Below, piece after piece: positions 49,101-59,121 of a stretch of DNA of 64,000 bases. Source of the stretch: Lepeophtheirus salmonis (taxonomy: Eukaryota > Arthropoda > Copepoda > Siphonostomatoida > Caligidae); contig NC_052136.2 in NCBI RefSeq assembly GCF_016086655.4, positions 48,228,492-48,292,491 of the forward strand, written 5' to 3'. The notes below the pieces were generated by a model. That model ran no database searches and was not told the origin of the DNA. It saw only the letters and a list, made by a program, of their open reading frames with translations. The translations under genes and the position numbers were made by a program. Within the stretch, counting starts at the first letter, position 1, and every line of letters starts with the position of its first letter.

Positions 49101-52100
49101 CAAATAATCAAAAGAAGCACAATATTTTTGCTTTATTACAGACTTCTTTATTGAAAGATCTTTCAATTTTCAAAATGATTTACTTTTGCTGTCATAAAGG
49201 CCTAAATGTGCTGCAATATTTTTTGATGAAGGCCTCAAACATGGTCCCCCAATGATATTCGACGGAGGCTTTGATGTCATCCAAATTTCAGAGAGAAGTA
49301 GCACAGGCTCTCTTTTGACTACGCCCCAAACGGTATAGTTGTAGGGAGAACAGTATGAAGAGGAGGGTAGCCCAACCCACACATTGTGTTTTAACCAAGT
49401 CAACAATTTCTGGCATCGCTTTACCCAGTAGACATTGGTTGCCGTTAAAAGTAGTTGCTGATGTCTTCGTACATAATAGGAATTCCCGAAATCCTTCACA
49501 TACCTCCTCATAGTCAAATCACTGACAATGAGCACCTTGGTATGCTAAATTATTGACTTGGTTATTGCAGTGTACTAAACACGTGCTTCATGATCCTGAT
49601 TTTCCTACGTCTACCACTGTCAGGAACCTCTCAAGACTCTGACTTGAAGCCACGATGTTTTTAATCATATAAACAAGACTCCGGGAGTTCCTTACGACCT
49701 TCATAATCTCCTTAACACTCACTTGGGCGTGGCTTTTTCACCACTATTCTGATAAATTTTGATTTGTGAAAGGTTGTTTTTTTATTTATTAACTGAAATA
49801 GTGTATTTTATAATCCACGAATTATTCAAATGTTCATCAAATTTGTCTTATTTCTTTTTCTACAAAGAATTAAAGTTAAAATCTATTGAGTAAATAGTAT
49901 TCATGTATTTATTTTATCAGAGAGTCACAATTATATTAAAATATTGATCATTGTAAATCTAATATTTATATTTGTTCAGTATTGCAATCTGAGTAAAGTT
50001 TTAGTCAAAAAATAGATGAGGTACAAAGTTGAAAAATACTAAAAGTGTGAATTAATATATTTATAAAAGGGAGAATATTATGATTTCTTGTTTCGATTTG
50101 TAAAAAACCCTCAAGAAAGTTTGCCTGTTAGGACAGGAAGTAAATGTAAGATATGGTTAAAAGCAAGTGTTTTCATTTATAATTATAGTTTTTTTTCGGG
50201 AATTGATTTTTTAATATATTCTTTTATATTCACCACTAGCTAAGTAATTGATTTAAAACCGATCGATATTTCTATTTAAGTTCTTTAAGGTATAAATGAC
50301 ATGTTAAGTGTAAAAAAATTTAAGAAAATAATCATCTGTGATTTTCATACGTAAGTACTTTTTATGTCGATTAGATATCAAAAGTTATTATAATTGAAGG
50401 CATTAGTTAATATACACATTTACAGTACTAAACAAGAACTATGTTTATGAACTATGTTCAGGATTCACATTATCTCGGTCAAAAAGTATAACATATAAAT
50501 ACCCTTCCAGATAATTAGATGTATTTTGATTTAAAATAACTTATATAACTCTTAGAGCATGATTATAATTAAGATACTATGAACTACGGTTTTAATTAAT
50601 TGTTTATGCTTCTGGTTTATTTTAAAGAAAAATGTCCTTGTCCAAAACGTTAACTTCTATTAAATTACATTAGATGAATCATTAGTATTGAAATATAATT
50701 TTTAATAAATGAAAAACATTGACAGTTTTATTAATAGTGTAGTGTAAGCCCTTATTTTGAACTGAAGACTAAGGGTGGTCATCCTTAGCATTTTTTTGAA
50801 AATTAAAAATTGGTAGTGTTTTTTCATTATGGGTTTTCACGTAAATTTCAAAATTTAACTTTCAAAAATATAGAATAACCCTAAGCTACATCAATTTCAC
50901 TTTCAAAATGAGAGAAAATGTGTTTTTTACTATATTTTTTAGTATTGGTTTTTTATATATAATTCATAGATATTAATATTATGGGAATATATCTATTGTC
51001 CTTAATGTGAAGAAATCAAAAATGAAGATATTTTAATCATTAAAACATTCTAACCTATCTGTTTGTGCACTTTAAATAAGCAGTAATTTCAATTACTGTT
51101 TTTTTTTAGAATACATAGGAATATATAATTTTATTTATTAACCTTATGATGCATATCGATTGTTAATATATTTTATTAGTTTGTTTATTTTGATTCTAAG
51201 TTTATTATAAGAGAAAATAAATATCAGAATTTAGAATAATTTATTGACCAAAAATTTGGTTTCATGATGAAAATATCTAAATTTCATTTTAACAAATTAA
51301 AGAGTTTCAACTTTTTCTTTCAGTATATCTTTCTTATAATTTATTTAATTTTAGAAATTTATGGAAGTCTTAATTCATTCTTTGGCATCTCTCTCCTGGT
51401 AGCCTCCTAATTCTTAATTACTCAATCTCTCTTTTTTGTTAGAAATACTACGAAGAAGCTGGTTTTATCATTTTAAAACCCTTCTCACAACTTTGAGTGT
51501 AGCATGGCCATTTTAACACTTTCATTGGTATTTGGATAGAGTTCTTCAACTCGGAAGTTATTAAGGAGTTTTTAAAAGGTGGTTCTGACACTCCTTCCGA
51601 CGAGTTGATCAGGTCAATGATGCTAGAAGCCCTACTAATAGGAGGCGTTTTTCTGATACTGACAGATGGGCTACCTGGTTGTCCGTTTGGTCCACTCTGA
51701 TAGCCAAGAGTCGTTCGTAGACAAATATTGACCAACGTCATCACAATATTTGACTAGTATAGAGATTGGGGGAAAGTTTGAATTGATATCCAAGCCTGTA
51801 ACCGTGTTTAGCAACTTTCATAATGGTCCAGATAATCTATTATCTGTGACAGTTGGGCCATCAAGCTCAAGAATTAGACGATATAATGGAAATGCATTAA
51901 TATACACACTAACCAGACCAGTTTTATCCCAAAATCCATTTCAAGTTTTCGAATAACTCAAGTAATTACACCAGTGTTCATATTTGTTGAGTCCCCTCCG
52001 ATCCCCATGACTGTTTTATGAAACACCCTCTCCTTTAACCATTTAAATATAAACATTGCAATTTCTTTAGCGTGTCATTCTTCCTTGTTTGATTTTCTCT

Positions 52101-55100
52101 GGTATAAATGTGCACTTCCCATTGCTTTCATTACCACATTAGTCAAATCGATTCTTCCATCAAGAATAATACAGGATGATTAGTTCCTTCTCTCTACAAC
52201 TCTTCTCAAACTCCTATCTCATCTCTTTTATCCACTTCTTCTACAATCTTTTAATCTTATTTTTGTTAATGTTTTACTAAATTAATTCATGATTCTGTTA
52301 TTATGTCTGTTAACTAATATAAGTCGATGTAAATTATGTAAAAATAGGCATTGGCTATGGATTCATAGAATATTCTTAAAGCTAGCTTAACCTACAAATT
52401 GCGCTCAATTATAACTTTGATATCTACACTAAATATAGTATCATCAAATCGTTAACTTACTTAACTGAATGTTCAGTTATGATTCAAATTTATTCATATT
52501 TGAACTCTTTTCATCAAGGCCAATACAAATACATTCCCTTAATATGAGTACCTATAAATTACATAAAGAAAGCCAGCACTGGAAAATATGGACAAAAAAT
52601 TACATTTCCTCCAATTTTCACTGTGAAATAAATGTAGGTTAGGTAATAGAAAATTACATTTTTGAAATCTACGTGAAAAAAACACAGTAAAAAAAACACT
52701 ACCGTTTTTTAATTTTCGAAAAAATGGAAAGTACGACCCAGCTTACTGAAGACTGTAGTTTCTTCCAGTTCAGTCTCTGTCCTGTTCAGTTCAGTTCTAT
52801 ATATCAGTCCTAATAAATTATAAAATTTGTTACTTGATGACTTTTCTCAACTTTATTTGTTCTTTTTTAATCAGTTCTAGCACCGACAGTCCGAAGGACC
52901 GACATTCTAAAGGACCGGTCTCAAGGACTGATAGGACCGGTCCTAAGATGGAATGCACAAAATAAAGGCTGACACAAAATTAATTATTAATATAGAATAA
53001 TAAAGTATGTAGTCATGCATAAAACATAAGGAACAAAAAGTTTGTTTTTGATACGCCTGTCATAAGTTATATTTTCTTAATTTATATTATGATACGAAAA
53101 AAAGTACTGATTTTGGGAAATAAAGGAAAAAGAAATCTAATTTACTTTTGAATAGGTATCAACTTTATATATGATTTTTAGTTTGAATGGGTAAAGAAAG
53201 AGATGCATAGCTATTTTTGAAAGAATTATCTAATATTGAAACGAATCATCTATATGCATATATATAAAGGAGAATGTGTGTATATTTTCTTTATACGTTC
53301 TCACACCATTGAACGTAGAAACTGAAATTTTGCACGGACCCCTATTTTGAGCTTGCACAAGCTACGATGTAGGTGTCAATTTTTGGGGTGGTCATATACG
53401 GGGTGCTTATACTATACCCAAAACACAGTAAATAATATTAAGTTTGTAAATATATGCCCGGAGATTTGTTTACATATAAATTTGCCACATAAAAAACGAT
53501 TTTTAACAGAAATATATGTTATTTTCTGAATAATTTTTCAATTTTTTTCTCCATTTTGTCAATTTTTTCATCAAACGTTAATACTCTTTTTTTTTAAAAG
53601 AAATACCCCAAAACGATAAATTTTGAACATAAAATTTTAAAACTCTATTTAATGTGGCAGTATTTTTAATTTACGGAAAATTTCATAATATAATTATTGT
53701 AATATTTGCAAAAATGAACCAGTTAGCAAAAGTTATTTTTTCGACAACATTATTCTTCATAACTTTTTTGTTTTCGCAAGTATGAAAAAAATAATGGTAG
53801 GTCAGTGTTTCTTTTATAATTCTCATAAATAATTTTTAGTACTTCTATGAAAAATTAGCAAAAAAAAAGTTTTTTGCAATTTTTTGTTAAATTTTGATTT
53901 GAGAATTTTTTAAAGTAAATAAAAATGGATTTTACATGTAGACCATTTTTTAAATGCATATTGTTGGTATGTTATTTGAAGTTTTAACACATATTTTTAA
54001 TATTCATAATACTTTTACTAAGGATACGACAAGCAATATTAAGAGTTGTTTTTTTCGTGATATAATGGAATTTTGTGGATTACCTTACTTAAGCAGATTG
54101 ATATAGTGCAAAGCATCCAAGAAAATCAGAATTATCAGAATCTTTTTCTACAACAACGGTTAATTTATATTATAATTATTAATATATAAAAGTTTTTTCT
54201 GATTATTTTTTAATTTTTATAATTAATTTGACCATTTTCAATGTGATTTTCTTCTCCCTAATTAGACCAAGCAATGCCAAGTAACCCTTAGCTATTTGAT
54301 ACATAAATCAATCAAAAAAAGTTATTTTAACTCAAAAAGTTTTGATACATCGAATTCTTTTAAATCTGAAATCTTAACCCATTAAATCCCTTATCGAAAT
54401 TAAAATCTTTTGGTATTAAATTGTGATTTACGTAAGTAGTTATATCTTTACATATTTCAAATGAAAGTAAGAAATATGTACCTGAGTTTAATCATTATTT
54501 CTTTGATACTTCCTTGGGTCAGAAATCAAATTCCAGAGACTGAAATATCTTTGTAATATGTACATTCTACATAAACAATTTTTGTTCTGTCCTGAATGTA
54601 AATTCTTAATTTACTGTACATTTTCTTTGACCAATTTTTTAAGGATATTTTCATTCTTTTGTCATTGTTTGGCCTTAAAATATTTTCAAATTTAAAAAAA
54701 AACGGAAACACCAACAAAAAGAAACACTCAAATACAATAATAAACAGATGTATTATCCCCTATGTCATAATGAAAGCATATAAAAATTAAATAGATATTA
54801 TAAATATTTTAAAATATTCGTCAACAGGTTATCAATGTATGTCATCACTTTGAAGCTTGTACCCAAAAGAACGACCCTATGACTTTGAAGGATGTTAATT
54901 CATTAGTGATTAAGTTATTATAAAATTAAAAAATTAATTATCGAGGTTGCAAATAATTTTTTGTATGTGTTTCTATAAATTATCTACGCCAATAGAAAAT
55001 AGAAAATAGTAGGATATGAAAGAGGAGTAGGATATTTTGTATTCTGTATAGAACATCCTTGTTTGAAAATAACTCACAATTTTAAAAATAATCTATCCCT

Positions 55101-58100
55101 TACACTTGTCTGAAAAATGTAATTGTCTATTCTCCAACTACTATTTGATTAATGTTCCTTAATTAATCAGATTAAGTGTCATTGATTAAGTATAAATAAA
55201 TATTTTAGTATTCAAACAACTACAACTTGACCAGAAATTGTCTTTAATATTAATATTAATGGCATTAAGAATATTTATTTTGGAAAAACGACTCAGTATC
55301 AAACCTACATACATTGAATTCAAGTGAATAATTTATCCCAAAAAATATTATGAGCTCACAGATATGATATTAAATGATAAAGAAATATTCAATTTGTTCA
55401 AATAGCCACGAATAGCTTTGTTATTCCCTTTCTAACTCACCCGACAATAGGAAAAAAAAAATTCTTATTACCAACTGTTAACTATTTTCAAAGTAATAGT
55501 TTTAACCATTATAAAAATTGAATACATAATCTTAAAAAAAATTATCACTGAGAGAATATGAAATGATAGAAATCCTAAACATTGATTTTAATGAAAAATA
55601 ATAATTGTTTTGATGAATTGTCTTTGTAGGGGAATGCAATTTAAAAGGGAATGAGTTATAAATTAGATTAATCCTTGGTTGGTATATAAAAAATAAAATA
55701 AAATATGTAACGTTAAATATATTCACATTTATTGTATCACTTTTCATGGTATAAAAATGAGCATTTTTGCTTTTAAATACTTTTCAATAACTTACCTTAT
55801 ACTTGAAGGTTCTGAAATGCGAGAACTGATTTGTACTATCAATGGTATTGATTCCAAGACTTAATCGACTCCCTTGTTTCCAACGGGACTCTGGATCCTC
55901 TTGGTAGGATAATAAATCATTAGGATGAATTTTCCAAGTCATACTCGCCAAATCAGCTTCCTTTCTATAGTACCTAATGATAATATATTAAGATTTATAG
56001 GTCATGTATCCTAATTTTTATTTACTTATCTGTTTGCACTATTAAATGATTTAAAATATCCAAAGATTAGGCAAATCTTTTCATTTTATACAACAACAAA
56101 GAAAAAAAATTTATAGTGTTCAATATTAAAAATAAAAAATGGTATTGCAATTATATAAATTCGATCAATTGCTAAAAAACGCAATATTTAATTTCTAAAT
56201 TCAAACTTTTTATAAAAATGGGCAAATTATAAATTAGTCTATATAGAATTGTAATAAATACATCTATTAAGGTTTTGTATCCGCTTATTTACTTATTTAT
56301 TTATTTATTTTTTTAGACATAAATGAGGTTTTGTAAGACCTTGATTTTCTCAAAATCTATTTTTATTACAAAATGAAGGTCTCTTTGATTATGTAGATCC
56401 AAATAATCAGAGTTGCTAAACTTTATTTTGATTAAAAACCACAACGGATAAATATAATCATACATAATCATATTACTAAGATTCAATCAATTAATAGATT
56501 CTTTGTTAAATATTTGGATACAAATTTCAACTTTAGGTTGTAAAATCATTTTTTTTTTCTTCAAACTTGTCACATTTTAGCTTGTATTTTGTAAATTAAT
56601 AGGTCATTGTACCAAAAGAAGAACTGTAAATGATCACATAATTTTCTATTTCTCTTTATCCAAAAAGATCTCATTCATCTTTCACTTCCCCAAAAGAAAG
56701 TCTGGATGAATTTCATAAGATTTTCTTTAAATATTTTAATTTACTCAGCGGATGTGAGTCCTTTTTTTACATCGCTTTTTTGGACCCTTCATAGTCAGAT
56801 CTTCGAAAACTTTAATTTTCAAAGCTGAGGTCATTGCTCCATATTTGGCTTATATTTGACTAATATGTCTAATAGACTGGTCCAAGCAATAGGAGACGAA
56901 TTTTTAAACATAATATTTTGGAATTAGAACCCCTGTGTAGTGTGAGGAATGGTTAATATATTTCAATTACCAGTTTGTGTCCGAATAAATAAACAATGAG
57001 ACATGCCTCATTAACCAATTTAATTCATTATTTCGCAACCTATTTTTATCATGAGATAATTCAAACTTTGGGACATAACATAAAAAAGAAATTATTATAC
57101 CAAGAAAAATATTTTTGGTGATCATTTTCCTATTCTAAGGTTTGAACGGTAAAGCACAATTTTGCCAAAAACTCTTGTCTATAGGAACATTGGAGTATTT
57201 TAATAGAATTTTACCGAAAATTGTAATTTTATCTTGCCGTCAACATAAAACCAAGCTAATATTATTTTCCGAAAAATGGAGTGCGTATTACTTTCGAAAT
57301 CTTCGTTGATCAATCGTTAATTTCCATAAACCAATTATTCTTAATAACTCTTTTGGTGAGTCTCAAATTGCACTTAAAGTAGCCAAAATGGAATTCCACA
57401 ATAAAAGAATGAGAAATTTAAAAGGCCATATTAAGCTAAATGTAAGTGTCTTACTCAAATAAAGACTGAAAACTAACCCTAAAATTAATTGATATCTTAA
57501 TTTATCCAAAAAAAATGGAACACAAAATCTCTAATGAGCTGCAGTATGTCTATGAAATATTAATAGATATAAATATATGAAGTAAAAATAATTTGGGACT
57601 TTCTACTTTTCTAAATTTCTGTTGAAGATTGTTTTTATGCTGACGCAACAACATATGGTATGCGTCATAATGTCATGTGAGGGATAAATATAATTCTAAT
57701 TCAAAGCTCTCGCAAAAGTTTAGAATAATAAAGCCAATACTTTTTTAACATTTTTTATTCATCTTAATAAATATAAATTAACTTCTCCTTTAGCAGCCTC
57801 CAAGCTAGGCATAAAGGACTTGTATACTTTTCAAATATGCTCTTCTAATGTGTTGTTCCATTCCTTTGCAAGGGATGATTTAAGGCTTTTGACATTCCGA
57901 TGATAAGTACGACAGTCTCTAGCCACCACATGTAGCCAAATACTAAAGTGAAGGGGATTCAGGTTTGGGATTGATGGTGAACAAAACTCTTTCTACTAAT
58001 ATCAACTTGACTTCCGTTTCTTCATCAAGTTGGCATGAACTGTGTTGCTGGCATGTGCAACAGTACTATCTTGTATCCAAATAAAGCTACCTACGCCAAA

Positions 58101-59121
58101 GGTAGGTTCAAGGAGTGGAATCACTTTATGGATGAGGAGAGTTTTGTTTGTGAATGCTTTTAATGTGTCTTCCATAAATATTGGAAGAAGAATTTTTAAT
58201 CAGAGCCAACATAATCTAACATCATGAGTCTGGTAGTTTATTTGGACTTGGCCATATTACTTAATTCGTGTGGAACTGCCTTGACCAAGGTGTATAGTTA
58301 CATGTCCGTACGAGATAAAACCTCATCAATGGAATATCACTAAATACCTTTAGAGTTTGTTGATTTTTGAGAAAGTTCAAAATCTACCAGCATATTTCAA
58401 ATTGTTTTTGTTGTTGTAAAGTGGTCAACATTTGGATTTGGCGTTTCCCAAGGCTTTTTAAAAGCCTTATATTTCTTAGCAACTCCTTCAGAGTCTCATT
58501 ATTGTTATTGTCTATTGCAAGCTTCCTTATGTCAGTTGAAAGATTAGATTGAATAATAGATTTCATTTCTTTCATCTTGGTCTCGGTACAGACTGTGCGG
58601 GGTCTTCAACTACTCCTGCCTGTTTAAAGGCTCTTGTAGCTTCAAATTTCATTTTATTGTCTGTTGTATTGTATTTTGAACATCCTTGATAACAAAAAAA
58701 CAGGGCAATTTTTATTGATTAATAAATATTACGTAACATTGAGATATATTTCAAAAAACCTTTTTGAAATTTTTTAAATCTGTAGAATAATTTGTTATGG
58801 AGCAAAAGAATTTTGAATTCACTCACAAGTCATTAAAACGCATACGATATATAGTTGAGTTACAGCCAATTTTAATGTCATTGTACATACCCATTGGCCA
58901 ATGGCAATTTAGCTTTTGGCAAATTCGACCAAAATTACGAATTTTGCAAAAATCTTGTACTCTAATTACTTTAACAAAAGTAATTTTTTTTTTTTTTAAT
59001 TTAGAATAATACCGAACAAATACAAAAAAGACTTACCAGAAGCTAAGAGCAGCGAGAAAAAATAAGATGAGAACGATAAAGACAAAAATCGACGTAATGA
59101 CAATGATGACTTTGTTGGCAC
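33852..59121 (-). CDS. Receptor guanylyl cyclase, partial: membrane span and pseudokinase domain (six exons)
   Basis: This entry is the whole visible gene, exons plus introns. The six exons sum to 942 bases and give 313 complete codons without a stop. Order in the protein: a single transmembrane helix, a juxtamembrane W-x-I segment, then the kinase-homology domain with VVAAK (the nucleotide-binding lysine), LTRELLVELKR, HLVRFIGAC, LTEFCPRGSL, HGNLKSSNCVVDSR, ITDFGLHSL, LLWTAPEIL and GDVYSFAIIAHEI. HGN in place of the kinase HRD removes the catalytic aspartate, the hallmark of receptor guanylyl cyclases. In this family the domain transmits ligand binding to a cytoplasmic cyclase that makes cGMP. 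Wording resembles invertebrate Gyc76C and natriuretic-peptide-receptor types, but I cannot assign orthology. The ectodomain and the cyclase domain are not seen in the window. Confidence 0.9.
34110..34184. other. Short 3' end of intron between acceptor and inserted transposon
   Basis: Only 75 bp separate the splice acceptor at 34109/34110 from the end of the mariner element at 34185. The branch point and polypyrimidine tract must lie here or inside the element. Confidence 0.6.
34185..35076 (+). mobile_element. Internally deleted Tc1/mariner element in receptor intron
   Basis: The 892-bp element has ends CAGTATGAGAACTCAAAAAT (left) and the inverse of CAGGGTTGACACAAAAATGA (right), flanked by TA on both sides. 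Inside, the plus strand starts MAKHQAKRQRVCNIL at 34329, with IINVSLATFFNIRKAM and SAEFVAMVREEI (the helix-turn-helix part). It then jumps to the C-terminus: DFAI-SILEGKTNKNS, EWNNLSSDFIKASCAS and a final IETIIKNGGGTN before TGA at 34947. The catalytic middle is missing, so it cannot encode an active transposase. It lies opposite in orientation to the host gene. Confidence 0.8.
35077..36348. other. Intronic AT-rich stretch
   Basis: Nothing recognised. Confidence 0.45.
36349..36540. repeat. Dispersed repeat of about 180 bp, copy 2
   Basis: This copy matches 1266-1445 in the same orientation, from AGTATTTCCCTTCGATGGAG to GAGGACGTTACAATGA, with substitutions and small indels. It lies in a receptor intron immediately beside a coding-like minus-strand segment (36552-36960), which raises the possibility that both belong to one larger element. 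Confidence 0.6.
36552..36960 (-). pseudogene. Coding-like segment of unknown identity
   Basis: Three minus-strand frames give protein-like pieces in sequence: KAPVPVDKSYEILSNFGTII (about 36930-36870), APLILTFIALEVIRNKMIKQ (about 36855-36795, a hydrophobic stretch) and a 74-codon frame (36776-36552) with MNVRWHSISNGMEHLDPNVI and KNTFTDTHPKRLRYRLRTSR. Composition is far less AT-driven than in the flanks. I do not recognise the protein. Stops and frame changes suggest a pseudogene or transposon relic inside the intron. Confidence 0.3.
36961..42239. other. Intronic AT-rich stretch
   Basis: Mostly nothing. A GC-richer patch at 39300-39560 gives minus-strand pieces (FRHIVWGIVEQVSYESWDKK) that weakly recall the end of a Tc1-type transposase, but the evidence is too thin to call it. 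Confidence 0.4.
42240..42495 (-). pseudogene. Tc1/mariner transposase N-terminal fragment
   Basis: From an ATG at 42495 the minus strand reads MEVQRKTISDLLDIHIKVV, RHVFKTKKLIKDSLSL, then a stop and SPASGSLNKIRSPGFLDSVK. This is the DNA-binding part with its GR-NKI-like linker. It is closely similar in layout to the start of the 17137-18408 transposase (IKRQRISDLLDTKIEV). The rest of the element is missing. Confidence 0.6.
43474..43639 (-). CDS. Receptor guanylyl cyclase exon: pseudo-catalytic loop and DFG
   Basis: The acceptor is ATTAATAG and the donor GAAA|GTAAGT. It encodes GMHFIHNCEIKVHGNLKSSN, CVVDSRCTVKITDFGLHSLR and ends QYYWE plus one base. HGNLKSSN replaces the active-kinase HRDLK--N, so the catalytic aspartate is absent while DFG is kept. 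Confidence 0.92.
45129..45305 (-). CDS. Receptor guanylyl cyclase exon: kinase hinge region
   Basis: The acceptor is TTTTTCAG and the donor AAA|GTATGT. There are 59 codons in phase 0: MKDLHHNHLVRFIGACIEPN, LSCLLTEFCPRGSLLDFLE, then NFQYSLIHDVVK. FIGAC and CPRGSL are near-invariant in receptor guanylyl cyclases. Confidence 0.92.
46913..46990 (-). CDS. Receptor guanylyl cyclase exon: VAAK strand and helix C
   Basis: The acceptor is CTATTTTCAG and the donor AGA|GTAAGC. There are exactly 26 codons in phase 0: GVVVAAKMIDHQS then ITLTRELLVELKR. This is the lysine strand and helix C of the kinase fold. A longer open frame overlaps the exon in another register, but only this register splices in phase on both sides and matches the family. 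Confidence 0.9.
46991..48346. other. Intronic AT-rich stretch
   Basis: Nothing recognised. Confidence 0.45.
48349..48720 (+). mobile_element. 5' end of a Tc1/mariner element of the 17137 family
   Basis: After a TA dinucleotide the sequence reads CAGGGTAGGGCAGCAAAACG then TGGACTATTAAT, closely matching the terminal repeat of the intact element at 17137-18408. The plus strand then gives the transposase N-terminus: KRQCILELLDDGVDVMKIT, DILKCSMCLVFNLGKIKKK and EDLSRMSGSGRHNLKFK. The sequence decays after about 48720 and a right terminal repeat was not found. Confidence 0.65.
49040..49760 (-). mobile_element. Decayed Tc1/mariner element, minus strand
   Basis: Minus-strand pieces from high to low coordinates: VSVKEIMKVVRNSRSLVYMI (about 49720-49660), a KHVFSTLQ-like part, then a 121-codon frame (49535-49170). 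That frame has DLTMRRYVKDFGNSYYVRRH, VYWVKRCQKLLTWLKHN and, after a deletion of the catalytic core, SSYCSPYNYTVWGVVKREP, with a C-terminal NIIGGPCLRPSSKNIAAHLG. The catalytic aspartates are gone. The ends of the element were not defined. Confidence 0.55.
49761..51440. other. Intronic AT-rich stretch
   Basis: Nothing recognised. Confidence 0.45.
51448..52180 (-). pseudogene. C-terminal half of a second uncharacterised arthropod protein family (relic)
   Basis: Read on the minus strand across frames, the order is MGIGGDSTNMNTG (about 52020-51980), LVWLVCILM, ELDGPTVTDNRLSGP (about 51872-51828), LLNTVTGLDINSNFPPIS, QYLSTNDSWL, then RKTPPISRASSIIDLINSS (about 51655-51600), SEPPFKNSLITSELKNSI and IPMKVLKWPCYTQSCEKGF near 51500. 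I know this order from repeated, uncharacterised proteins of arthropods and cnidarians (GCDGT/GGDST--NTGWKGG, LDGPT--SGPIG, LSTDQ-YL, RK-P-IN--A--Y-DLIDW, PVHTQ-VER). The part between LSTDQ and RKTP is deleted. Stops and frameshifts make it a relic. The N-terminal half of the family is at 62877-64000. Confidence 0.65.
52740..52955. repeat. GGACCG-rich repeat segment
   Basis: A 50-bp patch (52888-52945) has four GGACCG-type words in both orientations, including the perfect palindrome GGACCGGTCC at 52934-52943. About 100 bp upstream is a TCAGT/CAGTTC-rich patch (52778-52812). It is GC-rich against an AT-rich intron and looks like part of a dispersed repeat. I cannot name the class. Confidence 0.4.
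53262..53420. repeat. Dispersed repeat of the arthropod TATATAAAG type
   Basis: The segment opens TATATATAAAGGAGAATGTG and runs through CACACCATTGAACG, TAGAAACTGAAATTTTGCAC and GGACC. This layout (TATATAAA, a GTGTGT stretch, then a conserved block around -GAAATTTTGCACG-) recurs as interspersed repeats in arthropod genomes. No coding capacity is seen. Confidence 0.4.
53530..55795. other. Intronic AT-rich stretch
   Basis: Nothing recognised. Confidence 0.45.
55796..55973 (-). CDS. Receptor guanylyl cyclase exon: juxtamembrane and start of pseudokinase
   Basis: The acceptor is TATCATTAG and the donor AAG|GTAAGT. The first base completes the split Trp codon, giving W-YYRKEADLASMTWKI, the stretch that follows the membrane in this family. 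HPNDLLSYQ and GSRLSLGINTIDSTNQF come next, matching the glycine-loop region, which is degenerate here as is usual for these pseudokinases. It ends on a codon boundary (FRTFKYK). Confidence 0.9.
55974..57775. other. Intronic AT-rich stretch
   Basis: A (TTTA)n-like simple repeat lies at about 56284-56311. Nothing else was recognised. Confidence 0.45.
57780..58680 (-). pseudogene. Tc1/mariner transposase relic in receptor intron
   Basis: The minus strand gives, from high to low coordinates, KMKFEATRAFKQAGVVED (N-terminal part, about 58655-58600), a 63-codon frame at 58575-58384, then LLIHKVIPLLEPTFGVGSFI (about 58135-58080) and WIQDSTVAHASNTVHANLM (about 58083-58028, the second catalytic region). 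Then come PSIPNLNPLHFSIWLHVVAR (about 57975-57920, the PDLNPLDYS-W block, here with N and H in place of two conserved Asp) and RNVKSLKSSLAKEWNNT. Stops and the lost aspartates show it is inactive. Length is close to a full transposase. Confidence 0.65.
59037..59121 (-). CDS. Receptor guanylyl cyclase exon: transmembrane segment
   Basis: The acceptor is TATTATAG before 59121 and the donor is TCTG|GTAAGT at 59037/59036. The exon begins with the last two bases of a split codon and ends with the first two of a Trp codon. It encodes ANK followed by an unbroken hydrophobic run (VIIVITSIFVFIVLILFFLA) that is the single membrane span. The upstream exon, carrying the end of the ectodomain, was not found between 59122 and 64000. 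Confidence 0.85.
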
